Source: Eudorina sp. 2006-703-Eu-15 (Eukaryota > Chlorophyta > Chlorophyceae > Chlamydomonadales > Volvocaceae). From it: a DNA stretch of 64,000 nt. The stretch is from the NCBI GenBank assembly GCA_003117195.1, contig BDSI01000013.1, forward strand, positions 835,044 through 899,043. The letters run 5' to 3'. Shown here piece by piece: positions 1-13,800 of the stretch. The position numbers were made by a program, and so were the translations under genes. The number at the start of each line of letters is the position of its first letter. Position 1 is the first letter of the stretch. The notes beneath the pieces were generated by a model. That model saw only the letters and a program-made list of their open reading frames with translations. It was not told the origin of the DNA and ran no database searches.

Positions 1-3000
1 GGGTGGCGGCAGGCGGAAAGCATGGCTGAAGGGCACCAAGAAGCTGAAGACATGGTGCGAGGAATCAGTGGGCCCGTTGGGGAATAAGCGGAGAAGTTGC
101 GTGGCAATGACCTTCGCTCTGAATGAAATGTCCGCCGGAGGGTTACCAGGCACTGTGCCACATGTGCGGACATGGCTGTGCGTCACTGCAAATCCTGCAG
201 CCAACCTGTGGTATGCTTACACGGGGCTTGCGCGTCGTGTTTGCTGGAACGGACTCTCCAGGACGCGTTGCGGTCAAGCCTGTGCAGTCGTGAACCTCCC
301 GTTCCAGTGTACCCCGCGGTTTGTGAAGGCCTTTGCATCTGAGTTGGATATGTCAGGTGACGTTACTTATGTGGTGGATAGCCATGCGGGTTCCCAGTGA
401 CTGCAGCGCACTCCTGACATGCCCCGACCCGTGGGTCTCTGACCGTGACCCGGTGCTCCGCTGACTTGCCTCCCAGGGCCAAGGCCACGTTGACGAATGT
501 CAAGGAGAAGATTGAAGAGCGCATCGAAAAGCAGCAGCTACAGCGACACCTCCAGAAGGTCCAGCTCCAAGAACAGCTGCAGCAGCAGCTTCAACTGCAG
601 CAGCAGCAACCGGACGCCTCCCGCGACAGCAGCAGCTTCGGCGGCTGGGGGCGGGGCGATGAGGCGGCCCCGGCGCAGCATGGGGAGGGCCGATCCCGTC
701 ACAGCCAAGGCCTTATGGGGCCGCTGGATGCTGACTCCGTGGAGGCGGGGCGCGATGCGGGGTCCGCCGGCACACTGGTGGGCAAGGCGTGCGGGCGGGT
801 CGAGTGATTACATCGCGATACGCCGCAACCCGAATGCGCTTTCGAGCGCTGTATCACGGTATTGATGATGAAGGAGGAGTGAAGTTACTGGGCGGACCCG
901 GTACGCGGGTTGATCTATGCGATGTGGCTATCGAGCTGCGCGCCACCGAAAGGAGTTCATTTTGAGGACATTACCCCCTTCCAAACCCCCGTCCCGCAAG
1001 TCCTTGCTTGCGTCGCTCCGACTCACTTTCGTTTTGAACTTCCTTCCCGCCACCGCGACCGCGACAGGGCAGTGTACAGCCAGGCGGCGACAGTCCGGCG
1101 TACGGCCGCGGCGGCAGCCTCGACTTCAGCGTCCGCTCCAACCCCGGCGGCCTGCCCACGCCGCAATACCTCACCAAACCAGCCGCGCCGCTCGGCGCTG
1201 GAACTCGGACGGGCGGCGGCGCTGCACCAGATTCCGGGTCAGCCGGTGGGGACGCCGCCGCCGCCGCCACCCAGTCAGTGTCTTCCCTCGGGGACTCTGG
1301 GTGCGGGCCCCCCGGGCCGCCAGCTGCCGCAGCGGCGGGACCCGGTGCCGTCACAGGCTCGGGCTTGGAAACGACCCGTGGGCCCGCCGGGGCCAAGGCC
1401 GGCAGCGGCGGCGCCACGCCGCGACAGCAGGTGTCGCCGCTGCCGCCCTTTTGGAGCCTCGTCTCGCAACAGCAGCAGCCGCTTGGGGCGGGGGCGGCGG
1501 GGTCCGCCGCGGGGGGTATGGGCGGTGGGCTGTACAGTGAGGAGCTCCGGACGCCGCTGCTGGAGGAGGACCGGGCGGGGCCGTCCAGTCGGGCGGTGCC
1601 GGTGAGCAGAGGGCGCTTTGGCCATGGCTGGCTGGAGAGTGGGCTGGGAATAGGAGTGGTCGATGGACCGGGGCGACTCCTCTAGCTGCTTTCTCCGGTC
1701 CTGTCCGTCCGAGGCCCGGGGGTTGGAACCACCGAGCAGGCTCGGCGAGAGAGCAGACATGCACGGCCTGCTTCAGAACACAATGATGCCAGGGGGTGAT
1801 GTCACGCAACAGAGGGTGCCATAGAGAGAGAGTGTCATCACCGTGACCCGCTCCCCCCGCTCCTCCTCGCTCCTCCGCGGCCCCAGTCGACCAAGTCCTG
1901 GCTCAACCTGCCTGCGCGGGTGACTGGCGGCAGGCGAGCGGCAGGCAGGCAGCTGCAGCAGGTGGGTGCGGTCTGGGCAGGGGAAGCAGGTGGAGAGGAG
2001 CAGGTGGAGAGGGCCACCGCCGCCGCCACCGCCGCCAAGGCAACGCCCGTGCGCCCGTTGCGGCCACAGCGCTGTTGCGGCTGTGGTACGGTGTCGGCAG
2101 CGCCCGGCGCAGTGCCGCAGAGGGGAATGCCGCCAGCAACCCCCGGCCGCACACCCTGCATCTCCCTCCCTGTTTATCACCGCCCCAGGGGAGCTTCCTT
2201 TCGCGCGGCTGGCTGGCTAAAATCCTTAAACCGACAGCCCCATGCCGTCTATATCCCATAACGCGCATCCCCTGCATCCCAAGCACCCCATAAGGCACCG
2301 CCCGGGGGTCCCTACCGCCGCCGCTACCACCCGCTCCCCGCTCCGCATCCGTCGCAGCCGGCGCCACGCACCTAGGGCCCCCTCCTTACTCCCTCTCCCT
2401 CTCTCCCATCTTACTCGATTGTTCTGCGCTTTGGCCCTCTTCCGCTCCCTGTGGGCCCCCAGGTCCGTATGATCCAGGAGGTGCTGGGCCACGACGGCCC
2501 CGTGTGGGCCATGAAGTTCAGTGCGGACGCCCGGCTGCTGGCCACCGCGGGGCGGGACGGCGTGCTGCGGCTGTGGAGCGTGTACTGGAACGGGGGCCGC
2601 AGGTAGGCGCTTGGCGGGGATGATTCAGGGGGCGGCATGATGGGACGTGTTTGTTTGGCGAGAATCCCGCCTGGACCATGTGTGGGACGTGTGGCGCGTG
2701 TTCGTGTGTGTTTAATGACGCCCAGAACCGCCCAGAACCGCCCAAGCCCATACACTTACCAAAGGACCTGCGTGCGTTCGTGTGTGTGTGTGTGTGTGTG
2801 TATATCGTTACATATCTGCCGGGCCGACACTGGCCGGGGGCGCTAACCCGCCCCATACGGGAGACCGCCGAAGCACTTTCCCCGGATACGGGGGAAAGGG
2901 GCGTAAGGGGCCTCTGTCCCCTCGCTCTCAACCAAGGGCGCGTGCCCGATCCCCGAGGATCGGTGACCGCTGTGCCCCCTCAAGGGAATGGGCGAAGGCC

Positions 3001-6000
3001 CATCCCGGGCGGTCTGCGCCTCGCAGTCCGCTGTTCAACCTCCTCAAGTCCTTGCAGCACCCAGGGCGCGTTTCGGAGGCGCGCCCCTGCTTGGTGCGGT
3101 AAAACTAGCCTGGTCCCGCGTCCCAACCTAATCGTACTAGCTAGGGTTGCACCCTCCGGCAGGCCTGCCTGCCCAGCTGAGCCAGAGCGAGGCGGCTCGC
3201 ACGCGTCAGGCCTTGCTGGGTCCGGGTATGCAGTCGGGTGCTCCATGATGGGGCTATGGTTTGCACAAGGCAGCACATCACCACGCAAGCTTCCCTGTCG
3301 TACACCCCTTCCCGTCGCAAGCGGCCCTCGCCTACACGTCCCGCTCGCTGCCAACTCCCACTGGTGTGTGTGTGTGAATGTGGATGGAGGGCACAGGCGG
3401 TCCAGTGGGGACACACTGTTGGTGGCAGTGGCGCCGGGCGGGTCCGTTCAACCGCCGCCCTGTGGACGGCACGGTGCCGTCCCGGTTTAGTTGCGCGCAG
3501 CTGCCGCGACCGCCTGTCAGCTCAAACCCAACCACCCCCACCACCACCCTCCGGGTGGGCCCCCCTCGCGACCCCCTCGCGGGACGCTGACCTCCAATGC
3601 CAACTACACGCCTGATGTAATGCATCGTCCCCTGCCCGTGCCCCAGCCCCTGCCCGTACGGCAACCCTCCTCTCGCCGACTCCTGCCATCCATCCACTTC
3701 TCGCGCCCTGCTGCACCGCACGTGACGCAGGTCCAGGTGCGTCGAACCCGCTCGGAATGAGTCCGCACCCGGGCCGCCCGCCCTCGGCGGGCCCGCGCCG
3801 CAACACACAGGCGGCGGCGGCGCCGCCGCCGCCGCCGGCCCTGGCACCGCCGGCGGCGCCGGTGCGGCGCCCCGTCCGCCGCTGCTGTCCGAGAGCCCGC
3901 TGCTGCTCCTCAGCGGCCACCGCGGCGACGTGCTGGATCTGGCCTGGTCGCAGTGCCGTCTGCTGCTGACGGCCTCCGCGGATCAGACGGCGCGGTTGTG
4001 GTGCATCGACGTGCCCCTCGCCGCCGGTAGCGGCGGCGCGGGGGACGCCGCAGCCCGCGGAGGCGGCGGCGCTGGCGGTGGCGGCGACGGGGACGGCATC
4101 CGCCGGGCCAGCGGCAGCGGCAGCGGGCCCGAGGGCTCGGGCGGCGAGCCCGGCGGCGCGACGCCCCCGTCGGGCGAGTGCCTGCGGTCGTTCGTGCACC
4201 CCGACTTCGTGACCAGCTGCTGCTTCCACCCGGCGGACCCGCGCTGCATCGTGACGGGCTGCGCGGACGGCAAGGTGAGGCCCGTGGGTCCCGGTCGGGA
4301 CTTGGCAAGGCGGGTGGGTGCGGCGACCTTTGCCAGGCGACGATGAATATTCGGCGCGGACTCCGGACTGCAAGCGCATTTGGGTCTCGGTGCGAGATTG
4401 GCTGTGTCAGGACCTCCTGCGGAGCAGCAATGTGACGGGCGTCCACGCTGTTAGACCGTGACCTTCGTCCAGCGGGAGGGAACTGGCTGTCCACCCGGGA
4501 CCGCGCTCGACTTGTTGCGGTAGCTCTGGCTCGCGCGCGACGTCGTTCATAACGGTGGGTGGTGGGCCGGTGCCCCGCCTGCGGGCGTGTCAGGAGTGCA
4601 GAGCGGCCGGAGCGCTCCACAGGCACGACGACGACGACGTGCAGCAGAGCAGCGGTTGTGCGAGGATGGTTCACCATGCGCGGTTATTACCCTGGCCCTC
4701 CGCCTGGTTGACAGAGAGAGGCGACGACAATGCGGACCGACCCCTTCCCCCGCCTCTCCCTCTCCGCCCTCCTCACCCTCCTCACCCTCCGCGCCCTCCG
4801 CACCCTCGTGTTATCCTCACCGTCCTCCTCCTCGCCCTTCTCCTCGTGCCCCTGCGGCCGCCAGGTCCGCGTGTGGAGCGTCCCCGACGCGGCCGTGGTG
4901 GCCACAGCCACCGTGCAGCAGGACATCATCACGCGGCTGCTCTTCTCCGCGGACGGCAGCCGCCTGGTGGTGGGCACGCTGCGCGGCAAGGTGCGCCACT
5001 ACGAGTTCAACGGCGCCGCGCTAGAGTGCATCACCCAGATAGACGTCAAGAACCCGCACGGCTCCGGCCGCAAGGTCACGGGCCTGACGCAAGTGCCGTA
5101 CACGTACGGAAATAACCAGCAGTACATCATCACGAGCGCGGACAGCAGGATACGGTTGTACGTGGGGTTCACGCAGGTGGGTGCGGGACGGGCAGGGGGG
5201 GGAGGGGGGAGGGGAGGGGAGCGCGCGGCGGCAGGGACAGGCGGGGAGGAGTGGGTGGCTGGTGGTCATGGCCCAGAACGAATGCGAGGGGCAGGAAGGG
5301 GACGAGACCGTGGGGCCGGCGGGGCAGGGGCTGCCTGGGGCCTTGTGCGCTTTGTTGAGCTGCGGAGCGGCCGCGGGATACCGGACTATCTGCACTCCAT
5401 GTTTCTGGCCAGGTGGCTTGTTGGGGTGCGGGCTGGTCGCGCTCTCGCCATGTTGCCAAGTACGCCTGGATGCCGCTTCGGCCTGTCCCTCACATCATGA
5501 AGTGGCTTGGTTGGTTGGCTGCAGGAGCGCAAGTTCAAGGGGCATCGACACACGAACACGCAGGTACGGGAGGTGCCGGAGGTCCGCGACCTGTCGTGGA
5601 GTTGCGAAACCCGCCGTGCGCTAAGGCTGTCGCGTGCGTACCGTACGTGGGAATGGGAAACGACCGGGGGGCTTGGTGGCGATTCCTTGGTGTCGTGACT
5701 CTGTCGCGTGTCAGGGAGGTCCTCGATTGCGAGCGAGATCGCGCCTCTGGGGTTCCTGGCTTGTTAGACCCGGGCGCGCTATCCAGCCAGAGATTGCTGG
5801 TGGCGTCCATCCGACCATCTGACCATCAGGGTAGGACTGACAGACTTCATGGGGTCGTATGGGCGCCCCACCCCCCCAGTACCCAACCGGAGCCCGAGTC
5901 GCGCCCGACTGACCCACCGCGCCTCCCGCGCCCCGTCCGCCCACCGGCCCCCCCCACACACACAGATCGCGGCGTCGCTGTCCCCCAGCTGCCAGCACCT

Positions 6001-6778
6001 CATCTGCGGCTCCGACGACGGCTGGGTGTACGTCTGGGAGACCGGTCTGCCGCCGCCGCCGCTGCTGAGCTCGACGGCGGGCGCCGGCGCGGGCGGGGCC
6101 GCGGCGGGGACGTCCGCGGGCGCGGCGGGCGACGGCGGCGGGGGGGCGGGCGTCGGCAGCGCCACGGCCCGCGGCCGGGCGGTCGGCGCCGCTGGGCGTG
6201 AGGCGGCGCCGGCGGCGGCGCTGCGGGGCGCCGGGAAGGTCAAGGAGGGTTCGTACGAGGCCTTCCAGACTCCGGAGCAGACCACCACGGTGGCGATCAT
6301 GGCGCCCAACGTGTGCAGGTGCGGGGCGGGGCGGGGCGGGGCGCGGGGCGAGTGCGGTAAGCCATAGCCTACCATAGCAACGTGTCACGGCGTGAGGAAC
6401 GTGCTTATGAAGCATGGTGGGCTGCTGCAGTCCACGCACAGGTAGCAGGTGGCCGGTGGGGGTGCAATCGCAGCTGCGTGCACACTGTAACCGTATCCTC
6501 AAGGATGCATGTGCGGCACAGCCCAGAGCCCGCGATTCTCGTTGCATTGCAGAGTCAAACGGTAAGGGTGATGGCGGTGGTGGCGGTGGTGGTTGCCTTG
6601 CAGGCGTGGTCGGGGGCTGGAGGCGCTTGGGCTGGCGCAGCCGGCAGCCAGCGGCGGGAGCAGCGGCGGCCCCGGCAGCAGCACGCAGCCGCAGCTGTCG
6701 CTGATGGGCGCCCTGTTCGTCGTGGCCGGGTTCAGCGGGAAGATCTACGTGTACGAGAACCTCCCGGCACAGTGGTAG
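1..6778 (+). CDS. WDR44-like WD40-repeat protein (5' partial)
   Basis: Exons by splice signal and phase: <1-54, 477-777, 1068-1601, 2463-2602, 3731-4274, 4865-5176, 5525-5563, 5966-6318, 6604-6778. They join in one frame to about 816 residues ending in a TAG stop; the start lies before the window. A Gln-rich probable coiled coil (exon 2) and a Gly/Ala/Ser-rich linker precede a seven-blade propeller. Blades end in WD-type motifs: LRLWSV, ARLWCID, VRVWSV, VRHYEF, RIRLY, VYVWE, IYVYE. The step from RIRLY through KFKGH to VYVWE, and the initial blade GHDGPVWAMKFS, follow the WDR44/plant WD40 family, whose animal member is a Rab11-binding vesicle-trafficking protein. Blade 3 carries a Gly/Ala insertion of about 60 residues between its strands. 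A trafficking scaffold role is inferred from the family only. Exon calls are strong; the partner protein is unknown. Confidence 0.85.
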
Positions 6779-7806
6779 CGCAGCCTCCAATGTTCAATCG
6801 CAGCCGCGGTGGCTATTATCGAACGTTGTGCGGAGCGGCGGTCGAAGGACCGATGGACTCCCCTTCATCCCGTGTCCGTGGGGGCGTGCCAGGGGGCGCC
6901 CCGAGCAGGTGGCCTGAACTAACGGGATGGGCGGGGGGTTCATGGCGTTGGTAGGGATGTCTGGGTAGCCGCCCGCGCTTGGCTTGCCCTGCTTGGGCGC
7001 AACTTGCGTTGACGACCAGCGAGCGACGGCGGACTGCCTGGGGCAGGCGAGTGGGGGATCAGTGGTGGTGGTGGTGGTGATGGGTAACACAACCCAGACA
7101 CATAGCCCAGGTGGTGGTCGTCTGTCGTTTGCGGTAGGTCGCCGTCTGTGTAGCATGCAGACAGACCCATGGGTCCTGGACGGAACGTGGATGTCGGTTG
7201 CTGCTCGGGGGGTTGCCGGCAGATTTGCTAGGGTGGAGCATTGCGACGCACGATCGACCGGAGGAGGTCCATGTGCAGGTCCATGTACATACGCGGAGAC
7301 TCAGTACTCGGTGGTGGCGGTGGTGGTCGCCGTGCGTGCATACGGCGCCGCCCAGGACTGCATTGTCGCGGCTTGTGCACGAGCGTGTGTGTGCGGGGGG
7401 GGGGACCAAGCATGGAGCGTCGTCTCAGAGTTGTTGTGGGGTCCAACTTCCTAGATGGTCCTTCAACCTCTTATTATTAAGGATGTTACAGCGGACCCCG
7501 CGGGTCATCGGTGACGGACAACGGCGACAGCCGAGGCTTCCTCACCAACCTCTACTTATGGGGTTTGCAAACGCACAATTGGGATGTACAAAATTCCTGG
7601 GACGTTACATGTGTACGTAATAATGTGAGATGCTGCAATGGGTATTAGGTCCCGGCACACACACCCCGTCCGACGCACCCCGTCAACACAGGTCGACAGG
7701 GGTCGACGCCCAGTCATCAGACACAGGCCGGCACCCATCCATCAAGTAGGGCCAAGCAGTAGTGCCCAATCCATCAAGTCCACGGGAACTAGCTCATCGC
7801 TACCAC

Positions 7807-8207
7807 CAGGGTGGCTATCTTATTTTTGGGAGTATCTACGGCCAGAGATACACCTGGCTTCGAAACGCTGAAAGTATCTGTCTATGGGGAGATATTTCCA
7901 ACTGGAAACGGCCCGAAGTATCTACAGAGGGCAGCGGACAGGGCGCAACATTGATGGAGAACTTCCACGAACCGAACCCATAAGTGCTACACCTAGTCAT
8001 AGATGACTGCAGACGGCGAGAACCGACCCCGGGTGGGAGATATAGGGGACCCCATCACTCGTCCGAGTATATGTCAACGGGAAGATATCATGTCCCATTC
8101 GAGGGATCAAAGTATCTTAAACTCCATGTTTTGGCAGGCCAAAAGTATCTAAAATTTCAGAAGTTTTTCGGCCGAATAGATATTTATATCTTAAGATAGC
8201 CACCCTG
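7807..8207. mobile_element. Non-autonomous hAT-type transposon (MITE)
   Basis: The left end reads CAGGGTGGCTATCTTA (7807-7822) and the right end (8192-8207) is its exact reverse complement: 16-bp perfect terminal inverted repeats. The flanks are GCTACCAC at 7799-7806 and GCTACCAC at 8208-8215, a perfect 8-bp target-site duplication. An 8-bp duplication with termini beginning CAGGG is diagnostic of the hAT superfamily. The 401-bp interior is more AT-rich than its surroundings, encodes nothing recognisable, and repeats AGTATCT several times (about 7831, 7872, 7917, 8111, 8144), as expected of subterminal transposase-binding repeats. It therefore needs a transposase supplied in trans. The lack of decay in termini and duplication suggests a recent insertion. 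Confidence 0.9.
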
Positions 8208-8966
8208 GCTACCACCAGCCGCAGACCGCCACCACCGCGTCTATCTGCGCTTACTGAGGAGCAAGGCAGGGATCCTCGCTCAGTGTGAAGCGGACACATA
8301 GTTAACTCGCGAGCTCTCTTTCCCGTTGCGGCACACGTATCCACATCCCATTACATCGTCGGCTGCCCAGGAGTAATACAACGCAACACACGCAACGGTA
8401 CTCCGGCCCCATCCGACGCAATCGAGGTGAGGTGTGCGCGCGAGTAAGGGAGGGGGCTGGAGGACGGGGCGGCGGATTATTGTGCGGTGTCCATCCGTTC
8501 CCTGGCTGCTCCTGGCATATGAGCTCATCACTTCGCACCCCCCCTATCGACCGACCACCGCTAGCCGCGGTACATGCGCCAGATCGATGTGTGCGAGCTA
8601 ATAATTGAGAGTACGACAATCCACCAGCGTACCCCAGCAGCCATCAAGGCAGATACCGCCGTCCAAGAGCATGTCACACGTACATAAACCAATCATATCA
8701 GTACGGTAATCGTGAAATTATTGCTTGCACCCTATCGTACATATGGGAACGCATACGCTTTCTTTTGTGCAGGAAAACCGGCAAGTACGGTAGCAGCATC
8801 AGCAGCAGTGCACACGAGCGATCGAGTGCAGCAGTCTACTGACGTACCTACGGGGCATGATCGTGCAGTAGTAATCATTGCGGCCCGATTCATTAAGGGA
8901 GTGGCCATCAGCTTTTCATTGACAGCCAAAAAAACATGTGCGTGCGTGCGAGCGTTGTCCATCCAT

Positions 8967-8999
<33 letters not shown>

Positions 9000-9606
9000 G
9001 CGCGGGCAAGATGGCTCGGGTCAGCCATGCATGTGTTCATACGGCCATCACGCAAAAACACCGTAACCGAAACGGCCGCGGGCGGCGGCACGAGTGGTCA
9101 GCAGCCGGCCGCGCGGGATGCAGTACGGCAGCAGTAGGTGCGTGTGCTGTCGAACAACCATGCCGTCAAGCATGACGCCACGACAGCTGGGCAGTTGGCT
9201 GCGAACAACTTTGCCGAACAGCGTAAACTAATTGAACAAAAGCGAGTCAGTGATGATACGTGCCGTGTCCATGATGAGTAGTCCCGCCGTAGTTCAATTA
9301 TGATCAACGTTCAATCAACCAAGGGACCGCAAGGCCCGGCGCGCGGCGCGTGCAGTCAACCTGCCTACTGCAATGTCGTACGGCCATCAATCCAGGACGC
9401 ACGGCCGGCCGCACGTGCAAGTGCGACATCCGCTGTGAGTCGGGCCGTCGCGCATCACGTGCTTGCGTATGTGTGGCGAAATGTGAATGAGAAATCAATC
9501 GCAACCTGAGATAGATCGATGCCGCCGTGCCCTGTGCGTGAAATGCACGCCTGCCTTGCCACGCACCGACGAACACACAACATCGATGCGGTTTTAACTA
9601 TAAGCA

Positions 9607-9629
9607 ACAGCAGCAGCAGCAGCAGCAGC
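9607..9629. repeat. CAG trinucleotide microsatellite
   Basis: A short run of CAG triplets in non-coding DNA. The opposite strand reads as a poly-Cys/Leu frame, which is an artefact. Confidence 0.7.
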
Positions 9630-10835
9630 CGCACTCGTACAGTATGGCACGGTTCGCTGCTCTGCTTGCTCTGATCCGCCGCTTGCGTGCGACAAAATAA
9701 AATGATGAAAAGTGGGATGACAAATATTGCTTAGAAACACAGCGACCCAATGCATACGTGTATGTATGGATGCATACCGACGCCGCCAGTGCCGAAACCC
9801 CAACCCGAAACCCCATAAACCTAGAGTAGACTGCGGCGACTGTGGTATGTCCGCCGGACTGCTCCAGGGCGGCAGTAAGGCACGAATCCAGGGGAGAAAA
9901 AGAACATCGTTTCTCGCAAACCCCTATCGATCCCCGGCGGTCGCGCACACGAGCAACGGAAGGGCCCCGCAGGAGTGTCTCCGGCGGGGCAGCTGGGCAT
10001 CGATGACCCCGTACGCATCCGGATCCGCTCAAGCAAGCGAAGTCCATACATCTACGTAAATCCATCATCAACCAACCCATCCAACCCTGGAAACATGACA
10101 TATGCACACGCATGACCGCCAATCAAGTGTGTGCAGCCCGCCAGCTACACACTTACTTGAGATTGCTTGCACGAAGTACAGCAACGGTACATACGTACAG
10201 CAGGACGTAGGACGTAGCAGCGCCGGGCGACAAGCAAGCCGACTTGCCGAGACACGACGATGTAAGTGAAATGCATTCATTCATTCATTCATTCATTTGC
10301 GCGTGCTTGCTTGTGCGTGCGTGCCGGCGTGTGCGTGGCAGGCTCCCCTCCACACATCAAGCTGATGAGGGACATCATCATGAACCGCCCCGCCCAACAC
10401 ATGTATGGATATTAATGTATGGTTATTAATTGGAGGAGGAATTGTATGACCAAAACCAGTGGCTGGGTCGTTCAGTCGCCCATCCACCCGCCTCCAGCCC
10501 CAAAACCAGCGTGCTGGGTATGCATGTACAAGGCACGAAATACATATCTTAAGGCGTCCGGATGCTTCTATGATGTATGATCTATCCGCACCGAACGTCG
10601 GTCTTGCTCGCCGTGCCGGACTCCGCCTCCCTCCCGCCCTCCCTGTGTGTGTGCGGGCCCCAACCTCCCTCTAAAGTGCGGCAAAGTCTGCCGTCCACAC
10701 GCCACGCGCAGACACTACTATCAGGGTGTACCCAATCCAAGCGCCCCAGCGCACACCGACGATCGAACCCGCCGGGCTGACTTGCTGAGTACCAATCCAG
10801 CAAGGCAAGGTGTGAGCCCTTCACATCACATCACA

Positions 10836-13800
10836 TCACATCAAGGCGCACCCAGGTGTGCACCCCGCCAGCAGGCCCCGCGGGCCGCCGCCGCCGCCGG
10901 GTCCCGCCGCCTCCTCGGCGCCGCGCAGCAGCCGGCGGAGCTCCTCCACGACCTCCTCCATGGGGGGCCGCTGCACAGGGTCGTCGTGCCAGCAGGCCTC
11001 GATGAGGGCCCAGGCGGCGTCGGGAATGGCGGAATGGCGGGCAGGCCGGAAACCCCGGCACACCTGGCGGATGGATAGATGGATAGATAAATAGATAGGT
11101 AGGTAGGTAGGTAGGTAGGGCGGCATGGCGACATTGCGAGCAGCAGAGGGGATGGGACCGAGGTCGCGGGCGGGTGGCGCATGAAGAGCAGTCGGTTATC
11201 GGTTTGGCGCTCCTTTGCGCTTTCGCTTCGTGTCTTTCTTGATATTTGAAATAGATAGGGGGCGGGGGACGGTGCCCGGCTGATCAACTCGCCTTCAACA
11301 CATAGTCCTCAGGCTTATGAATGCCTTCGTTGGCGCCCTTCTGGGTGTTCATGTAGGAGACCAGCAGCAGCTCACGCGCCAGCAGCTCGTACATCAGTAC
11401 GGCGAAGCTGAACACGTCCGCCTTCTCGTTGTACGGCAGTTTGCAGTACACCTCTGCAAACATGAATGCACGGAACGGGAAATCACAGTAACGAACACGC
11501 CAGCGGACGACGGATCTATCTGCGGTAGTTGCACATTGTACGTGCACGACAGCCTTACTTGTCAGCCAGCAAGTGTTGAAATACAGTTGCATGTGTAATC
11601 ACAACGTACGTACGTCGGCAACTGCATGTTTGGGCCAGCCCAGCCCAGCTTAACATTTCGTCCAGCCAGCCCGGCCCAGCCGAGCTTAGCCGACCTTAAA
11701 TGGGCCCCCTTCCGTCCTCACGGGCCCTTACCTGGCGCCATGTACATGCAAGAGCCGGCGCGGCCTGCAGTGAACAGCACAAGGTGGGCCAGGCAGCAGG
11801 CAGGAGGGCAGGGCCACGCAGGGTCAATCCACGGTATCTGAGGACGGGGGGACGCGGGGACATACAGCGGAGCTCAGAACGTGTACCCTGCGGTCGCCGA
11901 ACGACCCGATCGATACTGTGGCGGGCCGGCCCGTTGACTTCCTCGCTCGCGGCGTGCCGATCGGCGGCAGCTCCTCATCACGGGCTTGATGTGCAGCACC
12001 GACGCAGAAGCGGCTGTCATGGAAGGGCTGTGCTCACGTAATTGCTGTCGTCGTGATCTAGGCGCATGAGTGGCTTGCTTGCCCGGATCAAATCAGATCC
12101 CACTCCCGCCTCCAGCCACCCGGCAGGCAGACAGACTTGCTTGTGCGGCGCTCACCCGTCAGTCCGTACACCCATTCCATGGAGCTTGCCCTCAGCTGGC
12201 GCAGCTCTGGCTGCTGGAGTTGCTTAAGCACACTGCTCGTTCGCCGTACACCTCCCGGGAGCAGCAGCTCCTCCAACGCCACCGGCTGCAGCAGCGTCGG
12301 ATCCCTGCGCGCGGTTTATGAAACATGCGCACACGACCCTTATTTCACGGTTTCGGCGGTAGCATTACATCAATTGTTGACAAGACACCAAGACACAAGC
12401 TAACGTTGTAACAATATTCAATTATGCGCCCATACATATTAAGGCAGACTCAAGCGCGTAAAACAAAACGAGCTTGCAACTCAATGAATCATTAGGTTAT
12501 GAGAAAACTAAAAATTGTTGAAAATTGGAGGTAAACGAAAGGAAACCACGGCTACCTTTGAAAATGTCGAGAGCGTCCTCGGCTGACAGCTACAGACAGC
12601 TACAGGTTAGCCGTACGGTTGCGAGCGGGACTCGGTGACCAGGTTCGCCTCCTTCCACGGAAGCAAGCACAAGCCCACTTTCCTGCTCACTCACAGGTCC
12701 CCAAGCCCATCTCCGTGAAAAACAGGCGGTAAGGCATCTACGTACCCACGAAAACTGAATACCCTCGAATCCCCCTCCCCGTCGCTACAAGCCTCTGCAA
12801 TGCCCCGGGCGTGTGCGGTACATGTTGGATGTTTCCGCACATGCACATGGGCATCCGCACTTCCGCACGCACTCACGTGAGTTCGCCCTTCCGCGAAGTC
12901 ATAGCCCGTGGATTGGGTGCCGAAGGCCGTGTACCAGCGTCCCACCCAACGCCGTCGGCCCCCGCCACCGGCTCTATCTCCGAGTGAACCTCCGCATCTG
13001 TGGTCAGGCCGCTGCTGCCGGGGCGCTTCCCGACGCTATCGGCGCCGCTCACTGTCACGCGTCTTGCAACGCTGCTGCCGCGGCCGAATGGGTCTGATAG
13101 GGACCGCGCGCCACCTGCAGCGGGTGCTGTCGAATCGTAGGGCGCTGCTGCTGCTGCTCGAGCTGGACTGCTGAGGTCACCCAGATTCGACCGCCGTTGC
13201 TGTAGCGGCTGTAGTGGCTGAAGCTGCTGCTGCTTTTGCTGGCTGTTATGTTGCTGTAGCTCCAGGGCCCCCGTGGGCAGCGCGGCGGCCGACTTCGACG
13301 ACTGCGACGATTGCGGCGGCGGCGGCGACAGCAGGTGCGGGACGGAAGGGGCCTGCTGCTGCTGCTGCTGCTGGGTTCGGGCGAGGCTGGGCGTTAGGTG
13401 CTGCAGGTTTCGGAGCCCTCCTCCGCCTCGTCCTGGAGACATGCTGCTGATGGCGGCTGAGCTGGCCGACGAGAGCCGACCCTTGGTATAAGGCGAGCGC
13501 GCCACTGCTGCTAATGCAGGACTGCGCGAGCGCCCGATGGCCGGCTGCGGCTCGAAGGGCGCTGCTGATTCGGCCTGCCGCTTCCAGCCCATCAGCTGAT
13601 GAGCGGATGCCGCAAAGCGGCTGCCGCCGCGACCGCTGACGTCGTCCACAACAACGCTGGCGGCGGCGGGGCCATCAAGCCCGTCGCCGAGCAGCACGGC
13701 AGGGGCGACGATGACGGAGATTGCACCTGCGCCGAAGCTCCTCGCTTTCTCCACCGCTTTCGTTGCTGCTTTTGCTGCTTCAGCGATTGGTTCTGCTCCT

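Larger units (their letters stand above)
6779..10835. other. Intergenic stretch, gene-poor
   Basis: About 4 kb between the WDR44-like gene and the 3' end of the minus-strand kinase. Reading frames here are short and show no family motif or coding-like composition. It holds a hAT-type MITE (7807-8207), a CA tract near 8978-9002, CAG triplets at 9607-9629, an ATTC tetranucleotide run at 10271-10296 and a CACAT run at 10822-10841. The 3' UTRs of the two flanking genes probably lie at its edges. Confidence 0.6.
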
